Shown here in pieces: positions 16,678-26,088 of a stretch of 64,000 nt of DNA. A program made the position numbers and the translations under genes. The DNA is from UBA7803 sp036381275 (GTDB taxonomy: Bacteria > Pseudomonadota > Gammaproteobacteria > Pseudomonadales > Azotimanducaceae), in assembly GCA_036381275.1 (NCBI GenBank), contig DASVDC010000082.1:1-64000 (forward strand), read 5' to 3'. The number at the start of each line of letters is the position of its first letter. The stretch's first letter is position 1. The notes beneath the pieces are model-generated. The model worked only from the letters and a program-made list of their open reading frames with translations. It had not been told where the DNA came from and made no database searches.

Positions 16678-17628
16678 TCAGGCTGCGCGGCTCGCGGTAC
16701 GCAGTGCCCGCGGCGACTGGCCGAGCACGCGCACGAACGTGCGCCGCATGCGCTCGGCGTCGCCGAACCCGGTATCCCGGGCGATCTGCTCGATCGGCCG
16801 CGTCGTGGTCTCGACCAGGAGCCGCGCCGCCTCGAGCCGGATCTGCGCGACCGCCTCGGCCGGCGTGCGGCCGACCTCGGTCCGGAACCGGCGCGAAAAG
16901 TTGCGCGGGCTCATCGCCATGCGCTCGGCCAGATCCTCGACCTGCAGCCGCCGGGTCAGATTCGCGCGGATCCAGTCCAGGAGCGGCGCGAACCGACCCC
17001 GCGGATCGCACAGTTCCGCCACCTCGCTGAACTGCGACTGCCCGCCCGGCCGCTGATGGGCGACCACCACCTCGCGCGCCGCGCGCCGAGCCACCTCGCG
17101 GCCGAAATCGTCCGCCACCAGCGCGAGCGCGAGATCGATGCCGGCCGACACCCCGGCCGAGGTCCAGACGCGGCCGTCGTTCACCCAGATCCGGTCCGGC
17201 ACCACCCGCACCGCCGGGTGGCGCCGGGCGAGCCGGTGCGCGTGCCGCCAGTGGGTCGTCGCCCGGCGGCCGTCCAGCAGGCCGGCCCGGGCGAGCAGAA
17301 ACGCGCCGGTGCAGACGCTGGTCACGCGCCGGCCGCGCGCGGCGGCTTCGGTCAGGAAGTCGATCAGGCGCGGGTCCGGCTGCGGATTGCGGGTGCCGGC
17401 GCCGCCCGGCACCAGCAGCGTGTCGACCCGCTCGACGGCGTCGAACGGCGCGCTGTCGAGCGCGAGCCCCGCCGAGCTCGGCACCGTACCGCCGAGCGCG
17501 GACACCACCGCCGTTCGGTAGCCCCCGTCCGTGGCGAAGTGGCTCGCGGCCTCGAACACGGCGATCGGCCCGGCCACGTCCAGGAGCTGGAAACCGGGAA
17601 ACACCGGGATCACCACGTCGATCTGCAT
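16678..17628 (-). CDS. GlxA-family transcriptional regulator (DJ-1/PfpI domain fused to AraC HTH)
   Basis: A 316-aa regulator. Residues 1-190 form a class I glutamine amidotransferase-like DJ-1/PfpI domain with the elbow VTSVCTGAFLLARAGLLDGRRAT, and residues 215-310 are an AraC-type double helix-turn-helix (LAERMAMSPRNFSRRFRTEVG, then RPIEQIARDTGFGDAERMRRTFVRVLG). This fusion architecture is the GlxA group, which senses small metabolites. It is divergent from a stand-alone DJ-1/PfpI gene, so it probably controls that gene and itself. Confidence 0.9.
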   Translation of the reverse strand: MQIDVVIPVFPGFQLLDVAGPIAVFEAASHFATDGGYRTAVVSALGGTVPSSAGLALDSAPFDAVERVDTLLVPGGAGTRNPQPDPRLIDFLTEAAARGRRVTSVCTGAFLLARAGLLDGRRATTHWRHAHRLARRHPAVRVVPDRIWVNDGRVWTSAGVSAGIDLALALVADDFGREVARRAAREVVVAHQRPGGQSQFSEVAELCDPRGRFAPLLDWIRANLTRRLQVEDLAERMAMSPRNFSRRFRTEVGRTPAEAVAQIRLEAARLLVETTTRPIEQIARDTGFGDAERMRRTFVRVLGQSPRALRTASRAA

Positions 17629-17630
17629 GT

Positions 17631-17665
17631 TGTCCTTTAGTGAGGGAATCCTGTCTTTCAGGACA
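17631..17665. promoter_or_regulatory. Inverted repeats in the divergent promoter, candidate operator
   Basis: Nested dyads lie directly upstream of the regulator gene: TGTCCT (17631-17636) with AGGACA (17660-17665), and TCCTG (17649-17653) with CAGGA (17659-17663) around a 5-nt loop. The 89-bp gap between the two divergent start codons has no other obvious symmetry, so this is the best candidate for autoregulation by the GlxA-type protein. Confidence 0.4.
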
Positions 17666-17717
17666 AGCCTGCCGGTAACAAAATGGCGATGTCAATGACC
17701 GTTTCGAGGAGCCGCCC

Positions 17718-18416
17718 ATGTCCGCTTCCGCCACGCGCTTCGTGATTCCCGTCTATCCCGGCACCACGCACCTGGATTTCACCGGCCCCCACCAGTTCTT
17801 CTCCCGCGTGCCCGGCGCCGAGGTCATCGTCGCGAGCCGTGCCGGCGGCTCGCTCGAGATGGACGGGCTGGTGTTCAGCGGCCTGCGCCGGCTGGCCGAC
17901 GTGCCGGCCTGCGACGTGATCTGCGTGCCCGGCGGGTTCGGCACCGTCGATGCGATCCACGACGAGGCGTTCATGAGCGAGATCCGCCGTCTCGCGGCCG
18001 GCGCGCGGTACGTCACGTCCGTCTGCACCGGCTCGATCATCCTGGCCGCCGCCGGTCTGCTCGCGGGCAAGCGCGCCGCCTGCCACTGGTACTGGCGCGA
18101 GCTGCTCGGACGCTTCCCGGGCGTCACGGTCGATCCGGCCCGCGTGGTCCGCGACGGCAACGTGATCACCGGCGGCGGCGTCACCGCCGGGATCGATCTC
18201 GCGCTCACGGTGATCGCCGAGCTGGCGGGCACCGAGGTCGCGCAGCGCATCCAGCTCGGCCTCGAGTACGCGCCGCAGCCGCCGTTCGACTGCGGCCGAC
18301 CGGAAACGGCCGGCGCCGACACGGTGGCCGCGCTGACCGCCGTGTTCGCCGAGCGCAGCGCCACGAGCCGCGAGCGGGTCGACAGCCTGCTCGCGAAGGC
18401 ACCGGCCGGAGCGTGA
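17718..18416 (+). CDS. DJ-1/PfpI family protein (isonitrile-hydratase-like)
   Basis: A 232-aa stand-alone DJ-1/PfpI domain protein. The nucleophile elbow is VTSVCTGSIILAAAGLLAGKRAACHWYW with the expected Cys, preceded by CVPGGFGTVDAI and followed by GGGVTAGIDLALTVIAELAG. Pseudomonad isonitrile hydratase (InhA) has this layout and size, but many such proteins have other or unknown activities. The ATG at 17718 has a GAGGAG ribosome-binding site. Divergence from the GlxA-type regulator supports an inducible metabolic or stress role. Confidence 0.85.
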   Translation: MSASATRFVIPVYPGTTHLDFTGPHQFFSRVPGAEVIVASRAGGSLEMDGLVFSGLRRLADVPACDVICVPGGFGTVDAIHDEAFMSEIRRLAAGARYVTSVCTGSIILAAAGLLAGKRAACHWYWRELLGRFPGVTVDPARVVRDGNVITGGGVTAGIDLALTVIAELAGTEVAQRIQLGLEYAPQPPFDCGRPETAGADTVAALTAVFAERSATSRERVDSLLAKAPAGA

Positions 18417-18500
18417 TCGGCCGCAGGGGGCGCCGCGGGCGGCCTTGACAGCCGCCGCGGCGCTCTCGACATTGCCGGAAAGCCGTCACGGAGGACGCGC

Positions 18501-18881
18501 ATGAGACCGGTATTCGTGCAACTGCGCTGCGTACCCGGCAAGACTTACGAGGTGGCGGACGAGCTGTTCGCGCGCGAAATCGCCTCGGAGCTGTACTCCA
18601 CCAGCGGCGAGTACGACCTGCTGCTGAAGATCTACATCCCGGACGGCGTCGACATCGGCAAGTTCATCAACGACAACGTGGCCAACGTGCCGGGCATCGT
18701 CCGCTCGCTGACGACGCTCACGTTCACGGCCTTCCAAGCCCGAATTCGGGGCTATGCTTGTCTGAGGAGCCGAATTCGAACGACTCGCCATGGCCCTGCC
18801 AGACAGCACCGAGCCGCGACCCGCCGGCCGCTCGGCCGTGCCCGAACGATCCTGCAGCGACCTCGAGGCACTGGTCGGTGA
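18501..18881 (+). CDS. Lrp/AsnC ligand-binding (RAM) domain protein with an unusual C-terminal run-on
   Basis: Residues 1-79 form a stand-alone Lrp/AsnC effector domain without DNA-binding part (FVQLRCVPGKTYEVADELF, YSTSGEYDLLLKIY, ending TTLTFTAF). Proteins of this type normally stop at about 78-80 aa. Here the codon after TAF is CAA where a TAA would fit, and the frame runs on for 46 basic residues to 18881, overlapping the next gene by 92 nt. A recent loss of the stop codon is one reading; a sequencing error is another. Such proteins may hetero-oligomerise with Lrp regulators. Confidence 0.75.
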   Translation: MRPVFVQLRCVPGKTYEVADELFAREIASELYSTSGEYDLLLKIYIPDGVDIGKFINDNVANVPGIVRSLTTLTFTAFQARIRGYACLRSRIRTTRHGPARQHRAATRRPLGRARTILQRPRGTGR

Positions 18882-21438
18882 CTGGTATTGGGAGCAGGAC
18901 AGCGAGCACCGCTTCACGCTGATCCAGCGCCGCGATGGCGGCCCGAGCGGTGAGCCGGACCTGATCGGCCGGCGCTGCTGGGAGCTCGGTCGGGAGGCGG
19001 TGAGCTCCGGCGGCTGGCCCGCCGTGCGCCGGCTGCTCAGCGAGCGCCGGCCGCTGCGCGACGTGGTGCTGCGTCAGCGACGGTCGGACGGGTCGGCCAG
19101 CTACCTCAGCATCAGCGGCGTGCCGCGGTTCGATGCGGACGGCACGTTCATCGGCTACCGCGGCATCGGCCGGGACATCACCGCACAGAAGCAGCGGGAG
19201 CACGATCTCGAGCGCTTCCGCGCGGCGATCGATGCCTCGCCCGACATGGTCTACCTGACCGATCCGGAGTCGCTGCGCTTTCTGTACGTGAACGATGCGG
19301 CCTGCCGGATCTCGGGCTACTCCCGCGAGGAACACCTCGCGATGTCTCCGACCGAGCTGCTGATGACCACGCCGGAGCATCTGCGCCGCAGCTATCAGGC
19401 GGTGATCGAAGCCGGCGAGGAAGGCATCGTCGTCGAGTTGCCGGCGCGCGGCAAGGACGGCCGGCGCACGGTCACGGAAGTGCGCCGCCGCGCGATCACG
19501 CTCGACGGCCGCCCGGTGATCGTCAGCATTTCCCGCGACGTTTCCCAACGCATCCGCCAGGAGCGCGCGATCCGCCGCCTCACCCGGATGTACGCGGCGC
19601 TGTCGAGCACCAACGAGGCGATCCTGCGGGTCCGCTCGGCGCCGGAGCTCTACCAGCGGGTCTGTGACGCGGCGGTGCACGGCGGCGAGCTCCGCAGCGC
19701 CGCGGTGCTGCTGCCGGATGCCGACGCGGATTGGTTCGAGGTTGCCGCGGTGACCGGCGCGCTGGTCGACGAGTTCACGCGCATCCGCCTGTCGGCACGC
19801 GCAGAACGTCCCGAGGGCCGGGGCCTCGCGGGCATCGCCTACCGGAACCGCGCGCCCTGTATCGCCAATGAATTCCTGAACGACCCGCGCACCCAGCACT
19901 GGCACGACGCGGCGGCCGCCGCCGGCGTCCGCTCCGCCGCCGCCGTGCCGCTCCTGCGCGGCGACGACATCCTCGGGCTGCTGCTCCTGCACTCCGGCGA
20001 CAGGCGCGCATTCGACGACGAGGTGATCGCGCTGCTCAGCCGGATGGCGGAGAACATCGTGTTCGCACTCGACCGCTTCGCGCTCGAGGCCGAGCGGTGC
20101 CGCGCCGAGGAACGCGCGCAGTACCTGGCTACCCACGATCCGCTGACCGGGCTGCCGAACCGAATGATGTTCAGCCAGATGCTGAACCTGGCGATCCAGG
20201 ACACCCGGCAGGGCGGGCACGCGTTCGCGGTTCTGTTCGTCGATCTCGACCGCTTCAAGATCATCAACGACACGCTCGGCCACGAGGCCGGCGACGTGCT
20301 GCTGAAGGAGATGGCGGAGCGCTTCCGCCGCTGCGTGCGCGGCAGTGACGTCGTGGCGCGCCTCGGCGGCGACGAGTTCGTGATACTGCTGCGCAGTGAC
20401 ACGTCGCCGGACGACGTGGCCCGGGTGGCGCGCAAGATCCTCGCCCAGGCGGTCCGGCCGATCTCGGTCCTCGGTCACGATTGCCGGGTCACCGCCAGCA
20501 TCGGCATCAGCCTGTATCCGCGCGACGCCGAGGACGAGCAGTCGCTGATGAAGAGCGCCGACATCGCGATGTACCTCGCGAAGGAGGAAGGCAAGAACAC
20601 CTTCCAGTTCTACTCGAGCGACATCCGCGCGCAATCGCTCGAGCGGCTCACGATCGAGACGGAGCTGCGCCGCGCACTCGAGAACGACGAGCTGTCGCTG
20701 AACTACCAGGCCAAGCTCGATCTCGAAACCGGCCGCATCGCCGGCGTCGAGGCGCTGCTGCGCTGGGACAGCGCGGAGCTCGGCCGGGTATCGCCCGCCC
20801 GCTTCCTGCCGGTGGCGGAAGACAGCGGCCTGATCGTGCCGATCGGCCGCTGGGTGCTCCGTACCGCTTGTGCCCAAGGCGCCGAATGGCAGCGTCAGGG
20901 GCTGCCGCCGCTGCCGATCGCGGTGAACCTGTCACCGCGCCAGTTCCAGGATCCGGACCTGGTGACGCAAGTGGCCGCAGTGCTCACCGAGACGGGGCTC
21001 GCCCCGGCGCTGCTCGAGCTCGAGGTCACCGAGGGCCTGGTGATGCACGACACCGATCGGGCGGCCGCGGTGCTGTCGGCGCTGAAAGAGCTCGGCGTGC
21101 GCATCGCGATCGACGACTTCGGCACCGGCTACTCGTCGCTCTGCCAGCTCGAGCGCTTCCCGATCGACACGCTGAAGGTGGACCGTTCGTTCATCCGCGC
21201 GCTGCCGCGGGACGGAGACGACCGCCGCATCACCGAAGCGATCATCGCGCTCGGCCAGAGCCTCGGCGTGACGATCGTCGCCGAGGGCGTCGAGAACGCG
21301 CAGCAGCACGCCTACCTGCGTGCGCACGCTTGTGACCAGATGCAGGGGTTCTACTTCAGCGAGCCGCTCAGGCCGGAAGAGTTCGTCGAGCTGGTACGGG
21401 ACAATCTGCGGGACGTGCCGGTGCAGGCGCGGCGCTGA
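18790..21438 (+). CDS. PAS-PAS-GAF-GGDEF-EAL cyclic-di-GMP signalling protein
   Basis: An 882-aa cytoplasmic sensor with no membrane segment. Domain order: PAS-like region (about 25-135), second PAS (about 140-255, FRAAIDASPDMVYLTDPESLRFLYVN), GAF (about 275-435), GGDEF (about 450-605) and EAL (about 620-875). The diguanylate cyclase signature GGDEF is intact at 526-530. The phosphodiesterase signature EAL is at 654-656, with the downstream catalytic motifs LELEVTE, IDDFGTGYSSL, LKVDRSFI and VAEGVEN also present, so both activities are plausible. An RxxD inhibitory site is not evident directly before GGDEF (sequence VVARL). It partly overlaps the preceding gene and converges with the ABC operon. 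Confidence 0.93.
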   Translation: MALPDSTEPRPAGRSAVPERSCSDLEALVGDWYWEQDSEHRFTLIQRRDGGPSGEPDLIGRRCWELGREAVSSGGWPAVRRLLSERRPLRDVVLRQRRSDGSASYLSISGVPRFDADGTFIGYRGIGRDITAQKQREHDLERFRAAIDASPDMVYLTDPESLRFLYVNDAACRISGYSREEHLAMSPTELLMTTPEHLRRSYQAVIEAGEEGIVVELPARGKDGRRTVTEVRRRAITLDGRPVIVSISRDVSQRIRQERAIRRLTRMYAALSSTNEAILRVRSAPELYQRVCDAAVHGGELRSAAVLLPDADADWFEVAAVTGALVDEFTRIRLSARAERPEGRGLAGIAYRNRAPCIANEFLNDPRTQHWHDAAAAAGVRSAAAVPLLRGDDILGLLLLHSGDRRAFDDEVIALLSRMAENIVFALDRFALEAERCRAEERAQYLATHDPLTGLPNRMMFSQMLNLAIQDTRQGGHAFAVLFVDLDRFKIINDTLGHEAGDVLLKEMAERFRRCVRGSDVVARLGGDEFVILLRSDTSPDDVARVARKILAQAVRPISVLGHDCRVTASIGISLYPRDAEDEQSLMKSADIAMYLAKEEGKNTFQFYSSDIRAQSLERLTIETELRRALENDELSLNYQAKLDLETGRIAGVEALLRWDSAELGRVSPARFLPVAEDSGLIVPIGRWVLRTACAQGAEWQRQGLPPLPIAVNLSPRQFQDPDLVTQVAAVLTETGLAPALLELEVTEGLVMHDTDRAAAVLSALKELGVRIAIDDFGTGYSSLCQLERFPIDTLKVDRSFIRALPRDGDDRRITEAIIALGQSLGVTIVAEGVENAQQHAYLRAHACDQMQGFYFSEPLRPEEFVELVRDNLRDVPVQARR

Positions 21439-21466
21439 GCGCGCCTGTCTCCCCGCACCGCGAAAT

Positions 21467-22486
21467 TCATCGCTCCGAGCCGCCCGAGCCGTGGAGGTGG
21501 CAAGCCACTCGACGCGAGCCGGCGAGCACGACCGGCTCCGGCTCGAGCCGCCGGCACTCGGCCATCACGTACGGACAGCGGGTATGGAATCGGCATCCGG
21601 GCGGCGGATTGCGCACGCTCGGCACCTCGCCGGCCACGATCGGCGCCGTTCGCCTGCGCTCGGCTTCCGGGTCCGGTATCGGCACCGCGTCGAGCAGCGT
21701 CCGGGTGTACGGGTGGCGCGGATCCTCGAACAGATCGTCACGGTCAGCGACTTCCACGAGGCGGCCGAGGTACATCACCGCGATGCGGTCGCTGATGTGG
21801 CGCACCACCGAAAGGTCGTGGGAGATGAACAGGTACGTGAGGCCCAGCCGCTGCTGAAGGTCCATCAGCAGGTTCAGCACCTGCGCCTGAATCGACACGT
21901 CGAGCGCCGAGACGGCTTCGTCGCAGATGATCAGCTTCGGGTCGAGTGCCAGCGCCCGGGCGATGCCGATACGCTGGCGCTGCCCGCCGGAGAACTCGTG
22001 GGGATAGCGATTGCCCATTTCCGGCGCGAGCCCCACCAGCTCGAGCAGCTCCGCGACGCGCGCGCAATACGCCCGCTTGTCGCGGGCCCGGCCGTGCACC
22101 GCGAGCGGCTCGCCGACGATGTCGCGCACCCGCATCCGCGGATTCAGCGACCCGAACGGATCCTGATAGACCATCTGCATCTGCTGGCGGATCGGCCGCA
22201 GGCGGCGCTGCGACAGATGCGTGATGTCCTCGCCCGCAAACACGATCCGGCCGGCGGTCACCGGCTGCATCCGCAGGATCGCCATCGCGGCGGTGGTCTT
22301 CCCGCAGCCGCTCTCGCCGACCAGGCTGAAGGTCTCCCCGGCACGGAGGTCGAACGACACGCCGTCCACCGCGCGCACCACGCCGACCTGGCGCTGCCGG
22401 ATCAGGCCCGCCGTGATCGGGAAATGCACCTTCAGATCCCGGACGGAGAGGAGCACCTCGCCGCCCGCGTTGGCCGGTTCAGTCAT
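21467..22486 (-). CDS. Oligopeptide-type ABC importer, ATP-binding subunit (OppF/DppF-like)
   Basis: A 339-aa nucleotide-binding subunit with Walker A GESGCGKTT, Q-loop MVYQDPFGSLNP, signature FSGGQRQRIGIARAL, Walker B LIICDEAVSALD and the H-loop His in FISHDLSVV. The C-terminal oligopeptide-transporter domain holds the cysteine cluster CRFHTRCPY...C that in some members binds an iron-sulphur cluster. It is the last gene of the five-gene importer, and its ATG (22484-22486) overlaps the OppD-like gene by 8 nt. The cargo need not be peptide. Confidence 0.92.
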   Translation of the reverse strand: MTEPANAGGEVLLSVRDLKVHFPITAGLIRQRQVGVVRAVDGVSFDLRAGETFSLVGESGCGKTTAAMAILRMQPVTAGRIVFAGEDITHLSQRRLRPIRQQMQMVYQDPFGSLNPRMRVRDIVGEPLAVHGRARDKRAYCARVAELLELVGLAPEMGNRYPHEFSGGQRQRIGIARALALDPKLIICDEAVSALDVSIQAQVLNLLMDLQQRLGLTYLFISHDLSVVRHISDRIAVMYLGRLVEVADRDDLFEDPRHPYTRTLLDAVPIPDPEAERRRTAPIVAGEVPSVRNPPPGCRFHTRCPYVMAECRRLEPEPVVLAGSRRVACHLHGSGGSER

Positions 22487-23477
22487 AGCCGTAGCAGGCC
22501 CACCAGTGCTCGGCGCCCGGCTTCGCAATCCGCTCGAGCGGCGGCGCAGCGCCCCGGCACTGCGCCCGCGCGTACGCGCACCGCGGCGCGAACGCACAGC
22601 CGCCGGGCAGCGCCGACGGATCCGGCGGCTGACCCGGTATCGCCGGAAGCCGTGCGCCCGGCCTGCCGGTGAGCGTCGGTATCGAGGCCAGGAGTCCCCG
22701 CGTGTAGGGATGCCGAGGGTCTGCATAGAGCTCGCGCGCCGACGCCGATTCGACGATACGGCCCGCGTACATCACCACCACCCGCTCGGCGTAGCGGGCC
22801 ACGACGCCGAGGTCGTGGGTGATCAGGATCAGCGCGGCGCCGGTCTCGCGGGTGAGATTCTTCAGCAGTTCGAGGATCTGCGCCTGGACGGTCACGTCGA
22901 GCGCCGTAGTGGGCTCGTCGGCGATGATCAGCTTCGGCGAGCACGCGAGCGCCATTGCGATCATCACCCGCTGCCGCATGCCGCCCGAGAACTGGTGCGG
23001 GTACTGTGAGAGCCGCTCACGCGCGTCCGGTATCGATACGCGCGCGAGAAGCTCCGCCGCCTGATCGAGGGCCTCCCGCCAGGAGCAGCCCCGATGTTCC
23101 CACAACGGCTCCGCCACCTGCCGGCCGATCGTGAGGACCGGATTCAGCGACGACATCGGCTCCTGAAAGATCATCGCGATGCGATCGCCGCGGATGCCTC
23201 TCATGGAATCGAGATCGAGACGGAGCAGATCACGCCCCTCGAACAGGATGCGTCCGCTGTCGACGGTCGCGTTGTCGCCGAGGAGCCCCAGAATCGCGAG
23301 CGCGGTGACGCTCTTGCCCGAGCCGCTCTCGCCGACGACGGCCAGCGTCTCGCCGGCGTTCAGGTGAAAGCTCGAACGCTCGACGGCGCGCACCGCTCCC
23401 CGCTCGGTGTGGAAGGTCACCGAGAGATCCTCGACCTCGAGCAGCGGTTCCCTCGCCGGATGCGCCGTTGCAGCCAT
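22479..23477 (-). CDS. Oligopeptide-type ABC importer, ATP-binding subunit (OppD/DppD-like)
   Basis: A 332-aa ATPase subunit with Walker A GESGSGKS, Q-loop MIFQEPMSSLNPVLTIG, signature FSGGMRQRVMIAMAL, Walker B LIIADEPTTALDVTVQ and LITHDLGVV. The C-terminal extension has the paired-cysteine pattern of the family. I chose the ATG at 23475-23477, two nt after the solute-binding protein stop, because the domain aligns from there (MAATAHPAREPLLEVEDLSV). With the OppF-like subunit it energises the two permeases. Confidence 0.92.
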   Translation of the reverse strand: MAATAHPAREPLLEVEDLSVTFHTERGAVRAVERSSFHLNAGETLAVVGESGSGKSVTALAILGLLGDNATVDSGRILFEGRDLLRLDLDSMRGIRGDRIAMIFQEPMSSLNPVLTIGRQVAEPLWEHRGCSWREALDQAAELLARVSIPDARERLSQYPHQFSGGMRQRVMIAMALACSPKLIIADEPTTALDVTVQAQILELLKNLTRETGAALILITHDLGVVARYAERVVVMYAGRIVESASARELYADPRHPYTRGLLASIPTLTGRPGARLPAIPGQPPDPSALPGGCAFAPRCAYARAQCRGAAPPLERIAKPGAEHWWACYGYD

Positions 23478-23479
23478 CT

Positions 23480-25183
23480 TCAGAAGCCCATCTCGCGCTT
23501 CAGCCGTTGATCGATCCAGATGCGCGCATACACCGGCCCCGGGCGAACGGCGCCGACGCTCAGCTCGCCGCCGTAGTTGCGCACCCACGGCCACCACGCG
23601 GTGTAGACGTAGGGTGTAGGCAACCACACGTAGGGCGCCTCGTCGAGGATCTCCACCGTCAGCTCCCGGATCATGCGGATGCGCTTCGCCTCGTCCCGCG
23701 TCCGGTAGACCTCGGCGATGCGCTCATCGAACGCGGGATCGGAGTAACGGGAAGGGTTCCAGGTCTGGCCGGTAACGAAGCTCTTACGCAGCGTGGTGGT
23801 GGGATTCACGTGGCCGCTGGCCATCAGGTAGGCGGGACCGTGCGTGCCGGTGGTCATGGCCGACAGGTGTGACGCGTACTCCATCGGCTGGACCACGAGA
23901 CGCACTCCGACCGCCGAGAAGTAGTCCACCAGCAGCGGCACCAGATCCATCTGGTTCGGGCTGCAACTGCACACCTGAACCTTCAGCTCGAATCCGTCCG
24001 GGTAGCCGGCCTCGGCCAAGAGCGCGCGGGCCTTCTCCGGGTGGTACTCGAACAGCTCCTGAACCGATTCCGGCATTTCCTCGAGCGGCTGGAAGTACTC
24101 GCCGAACGACGGATGCTGCGGATACGCCATCAGCTCCGCGTGTCCGCCGTAGAAGCGCTCGACGATCTCCGGCTGATTGACCGCGAGGTTCAGCGCCCGC
24201 CGGACACGGCGGTCGTCGAGCGGCGGTCTGTCGACGCGCAGCGCCAGGAACGTCCCCGTGGCGGCGAGCCAGCGGTTCCACCGCAGCTCCGGCGTCGTTT
24301 CCTTCAGATGATCGACGGCGAGCCAGCGAATGGCCTCGAGGATGTCGAGCTTGCCGGTGCGCAGCGCCGTCAGATACGTCGCCTCGTCCTTGATGATTCG
24401 ATAGACCACCCGGTCGACGAACGGGATGCGATAGTCCCGGCCGTCGATGGTTTCGACATCCCAATAGTCCGGGTTACGTGTGTGCGTTTGCGAGTTGCCG
24501 TGGACGTAGCCGGTGAGCGTGAACGGGCCGGTACCGATGACGTTGCGCCAGCTCTTGCGATCGATCTCCTCCGTCTCCCTCGGCACGATGCCCGAGTAGT
24601 AGCCGTAGCCGAACCGGTACGCCCATTCGGCGTTGTACTCCCGGAAGCGGAACTCGACGGTATGCGGGTCGCGCGCCGTGACCGCGGCAATGTGATCGAA
24701 GTAGGTCGGAATCTTCTTCGGGCTTTCGTTCAGCAGCTCGTAGGTGAATATCACGTCGTCCGCCGTCAACTCCCGAGGCTCCATCACCTCCGGGCGGCCG
24801 GTGAACATCACGCCCTTGCGCAGGTGGACGACCAGCGTCAGAGGGTCTTCCCACTCCCAGCTCTCCGCCAGCTCCCCACGGATCGCCTCCGTCGGCAGAT
24901 AGGCATCGGCGACGAACGGAAACTCGCCGCCGTTGCGGACGCTCTTCGACAGGTCGCCGGCAAAGAGCTGCTCGCGCACCATGCCGGTGTCGTGATTACT
25001 CTTCCACGCCCAGTCGGCCGGATCCCAGGAGAGCGCCGAGAGGGTGACACTGACGGTGCCGACGTTCAGCGTTCCGCCGTACTGAGGCTCGCCGGGGCGG
25101 TAGCTGCGCTCATCGAACGTGCCGCGCTCGGTGCATGCGGCCAGCACGCAGACGAGCACCAGCAGCTTCGACGGCCGCCGCAT
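23480..25183 (-). CDS. ABC importer solute-binding lipoprotein, family 5
   Basis: A 567-aa periplasmic lipoprotein. The signal peptide ends in the lipobox LAAC (Cys17). The mature part is a family-5 extracellular solute-binding protein (peptide/nickel/oligosaccharide type), with the N-terminal PQYGGTLNVG and segments ELTADDVIFTYELL and NVIGTGPFTLTGY. Substrate-contact residues cannot be inferred. It is encoded between the second permease (TGATG overlap at 25181-25185) and the OppD-like ATPase (2-nt gap). Sitting in a row with a TonB-dependent receptor and a PVA-type oxidase/hydrolase, it may bind a breakdown product of a polyol polymer instead of a peptide; this is inference from context. Confidence 0.9.
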   Translation of the reverse strand: MRRPSKLLVLVCVLAACTERGTFDERSYRPGEPQYGGTLNVGTVSVTLSALSWDPADWAWKSNHDTGMVREQLFAGDLSKSVRNGGEFPFVADAYLPTEAIRGELAESWEWEDPLTLVVHLRKGVMFTGRPEVMEPRELTADDVIFTYELLNESPKKIPTYFDHIAAVTARDPHTVEFRFREYNAEWAYRFGYGYYSGIVPRETEEIDRKSWRNVIGTGPFTLTGYVHGNSQTHTRNPDYWDVETIDGRDYRIPFVDRVVYRIIKDEATYLTALRTGKLDILEAIRWLAVDHLKETTPELRWNRWLAATGTFLALRVDRPPLDDRRVRRALNLAVNQPEIVERFYGGHAELMAYPQHPSFGEYFQPLEEMPESVQELFEYHPEKARALLAEAGYPDGFELKVQVCSCSPNQMDLVPLLVDYFSAVGVRLVVQPMEYASHLSAMTTGTHGPAYLMASGHVNPTTTLRKSFVTGQTWNPSRYSDPAFDERIAEVYRTRDEAKRIRMIRELTVEILDEAPYVWLPTPYVYTAWWPWVRNYGGELSVGAVRPGPVYARIWIDQRLKREMGF

Positions 25184-26088
25184 CAGCGGCTTCCCCGCAT
25201 CCGGGGATCGAGCAGGTCACGCAGCGCGTCGCCGTAGACGTTGATCGCGTAGACCACCGCTGTCAGGCACAGTCCCGGCGCCAGCGCCAGCCACGGTGCC
25301 AGATACATGTAGCTGCGGCCCGAGTCGCTCAGCATGCCGCCCCAGGTCGGCGCCGGCGGCGGCACGCCCAGCCCGAGAAACGACAGGCCCGCCTCCGCCA
25401 GGATCACGGCGCCGATCCGGGTGGTGAACAGCACGATGACCACCGGCATCACGTTCGGCAGGATATGGCGCCAGAGCACGTGCACCGGTCCTGCCCCAAT
25501 GGATTGCGACGCATGGGTGTACGCGTTCTCGCGCACCGTCACGACCGCCCCGCGCACGATGCGTGAGCCCGCAATACCGTAGAGCAGGCCGAGCACCAGC
25601 ACGATCTGGGGCACGCCAGGGCCGACGATGGAAACGACGACGATCAGCAGCACCAGATCGGGGAAGGTCATCCAGGCGTCCACGAGCCGCTGGATCACCA
25701 TGTCGACGCGCCGTCCCAGGTAGCCGGACAGGACTCCGAGCACGATCGAGACGACGGTGGCGAGCCCTGCGGCGAGAAAGGCGACGATCATCGAAAGCTG
25801 CGCGCCGATCAGGATGCGCGAGAGCACGTCGCGGCCGAGGTGGTCCGTCCCCAGCCAGAACTCGAAGCTCGGCGCCTCCAGGCGCCGCAGCATGTTGGTC
25901 TCGTTGGCACCGTAGGGTGCGATGACGTCCGCCAGCAAGCCGGCGATCAGGAACAGCAGGAAGACGGCGCCGCCGGCGGCGCCGAGGGGTTTCTCTCGAA
26001 TCAGGCGCCGCGTGAACGCGATCAACGGATGCCGCATCGAGCCTGCGGCTCGCGCAGGCGGGTCGCTGCGCAATACCGCCTCGCTCAC
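25183..26088 (-). CDS. ABC importer permease (OppC/DppC-like)
   Basis: A 301-aa inner-membrane permease with an N-terminal cytoplasmic segment, a membrane helix (GAAGGAVFLLFLIAGLLADV), the family motif LGTDHLGRDVLSR, and five further helices containing the EAA loop (ASQSIGAGPVHVLWRHILPNV). I chose the GTG at 26086-26088, which overlaps the preceding permease stop as GTGA. It pairs with the OppB-like protein to form the channel. Confidence 0.92.
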   Translation of the reverse strand: MSEAVLRSDPPARAAGSMRHPLIAFTRRLIREKPLGAAGGAVFLLFLIAGLLADVIAPYGANETNMLRRLEAPSFEFWLGTDHLGRDVLSRILIGAQLSMIVAFLAAGLATVVSIVLGVLSGYLGRRVDMVIQRLVDAWMTFPDLVLLIVVVSIVGPGVPQIVLVLGLLYGIAGSRIVRGAVVTVRENAYTHASQSIGAGPVHVLWRHILPNVMPVVIVLFTTRIGAVILAEAGLSFLGLGVPPPAPTWGGMLSDSGRSYMYLAPWLALAPGLCLTAVVYAINVYGDALRDLLDPRMRGSR

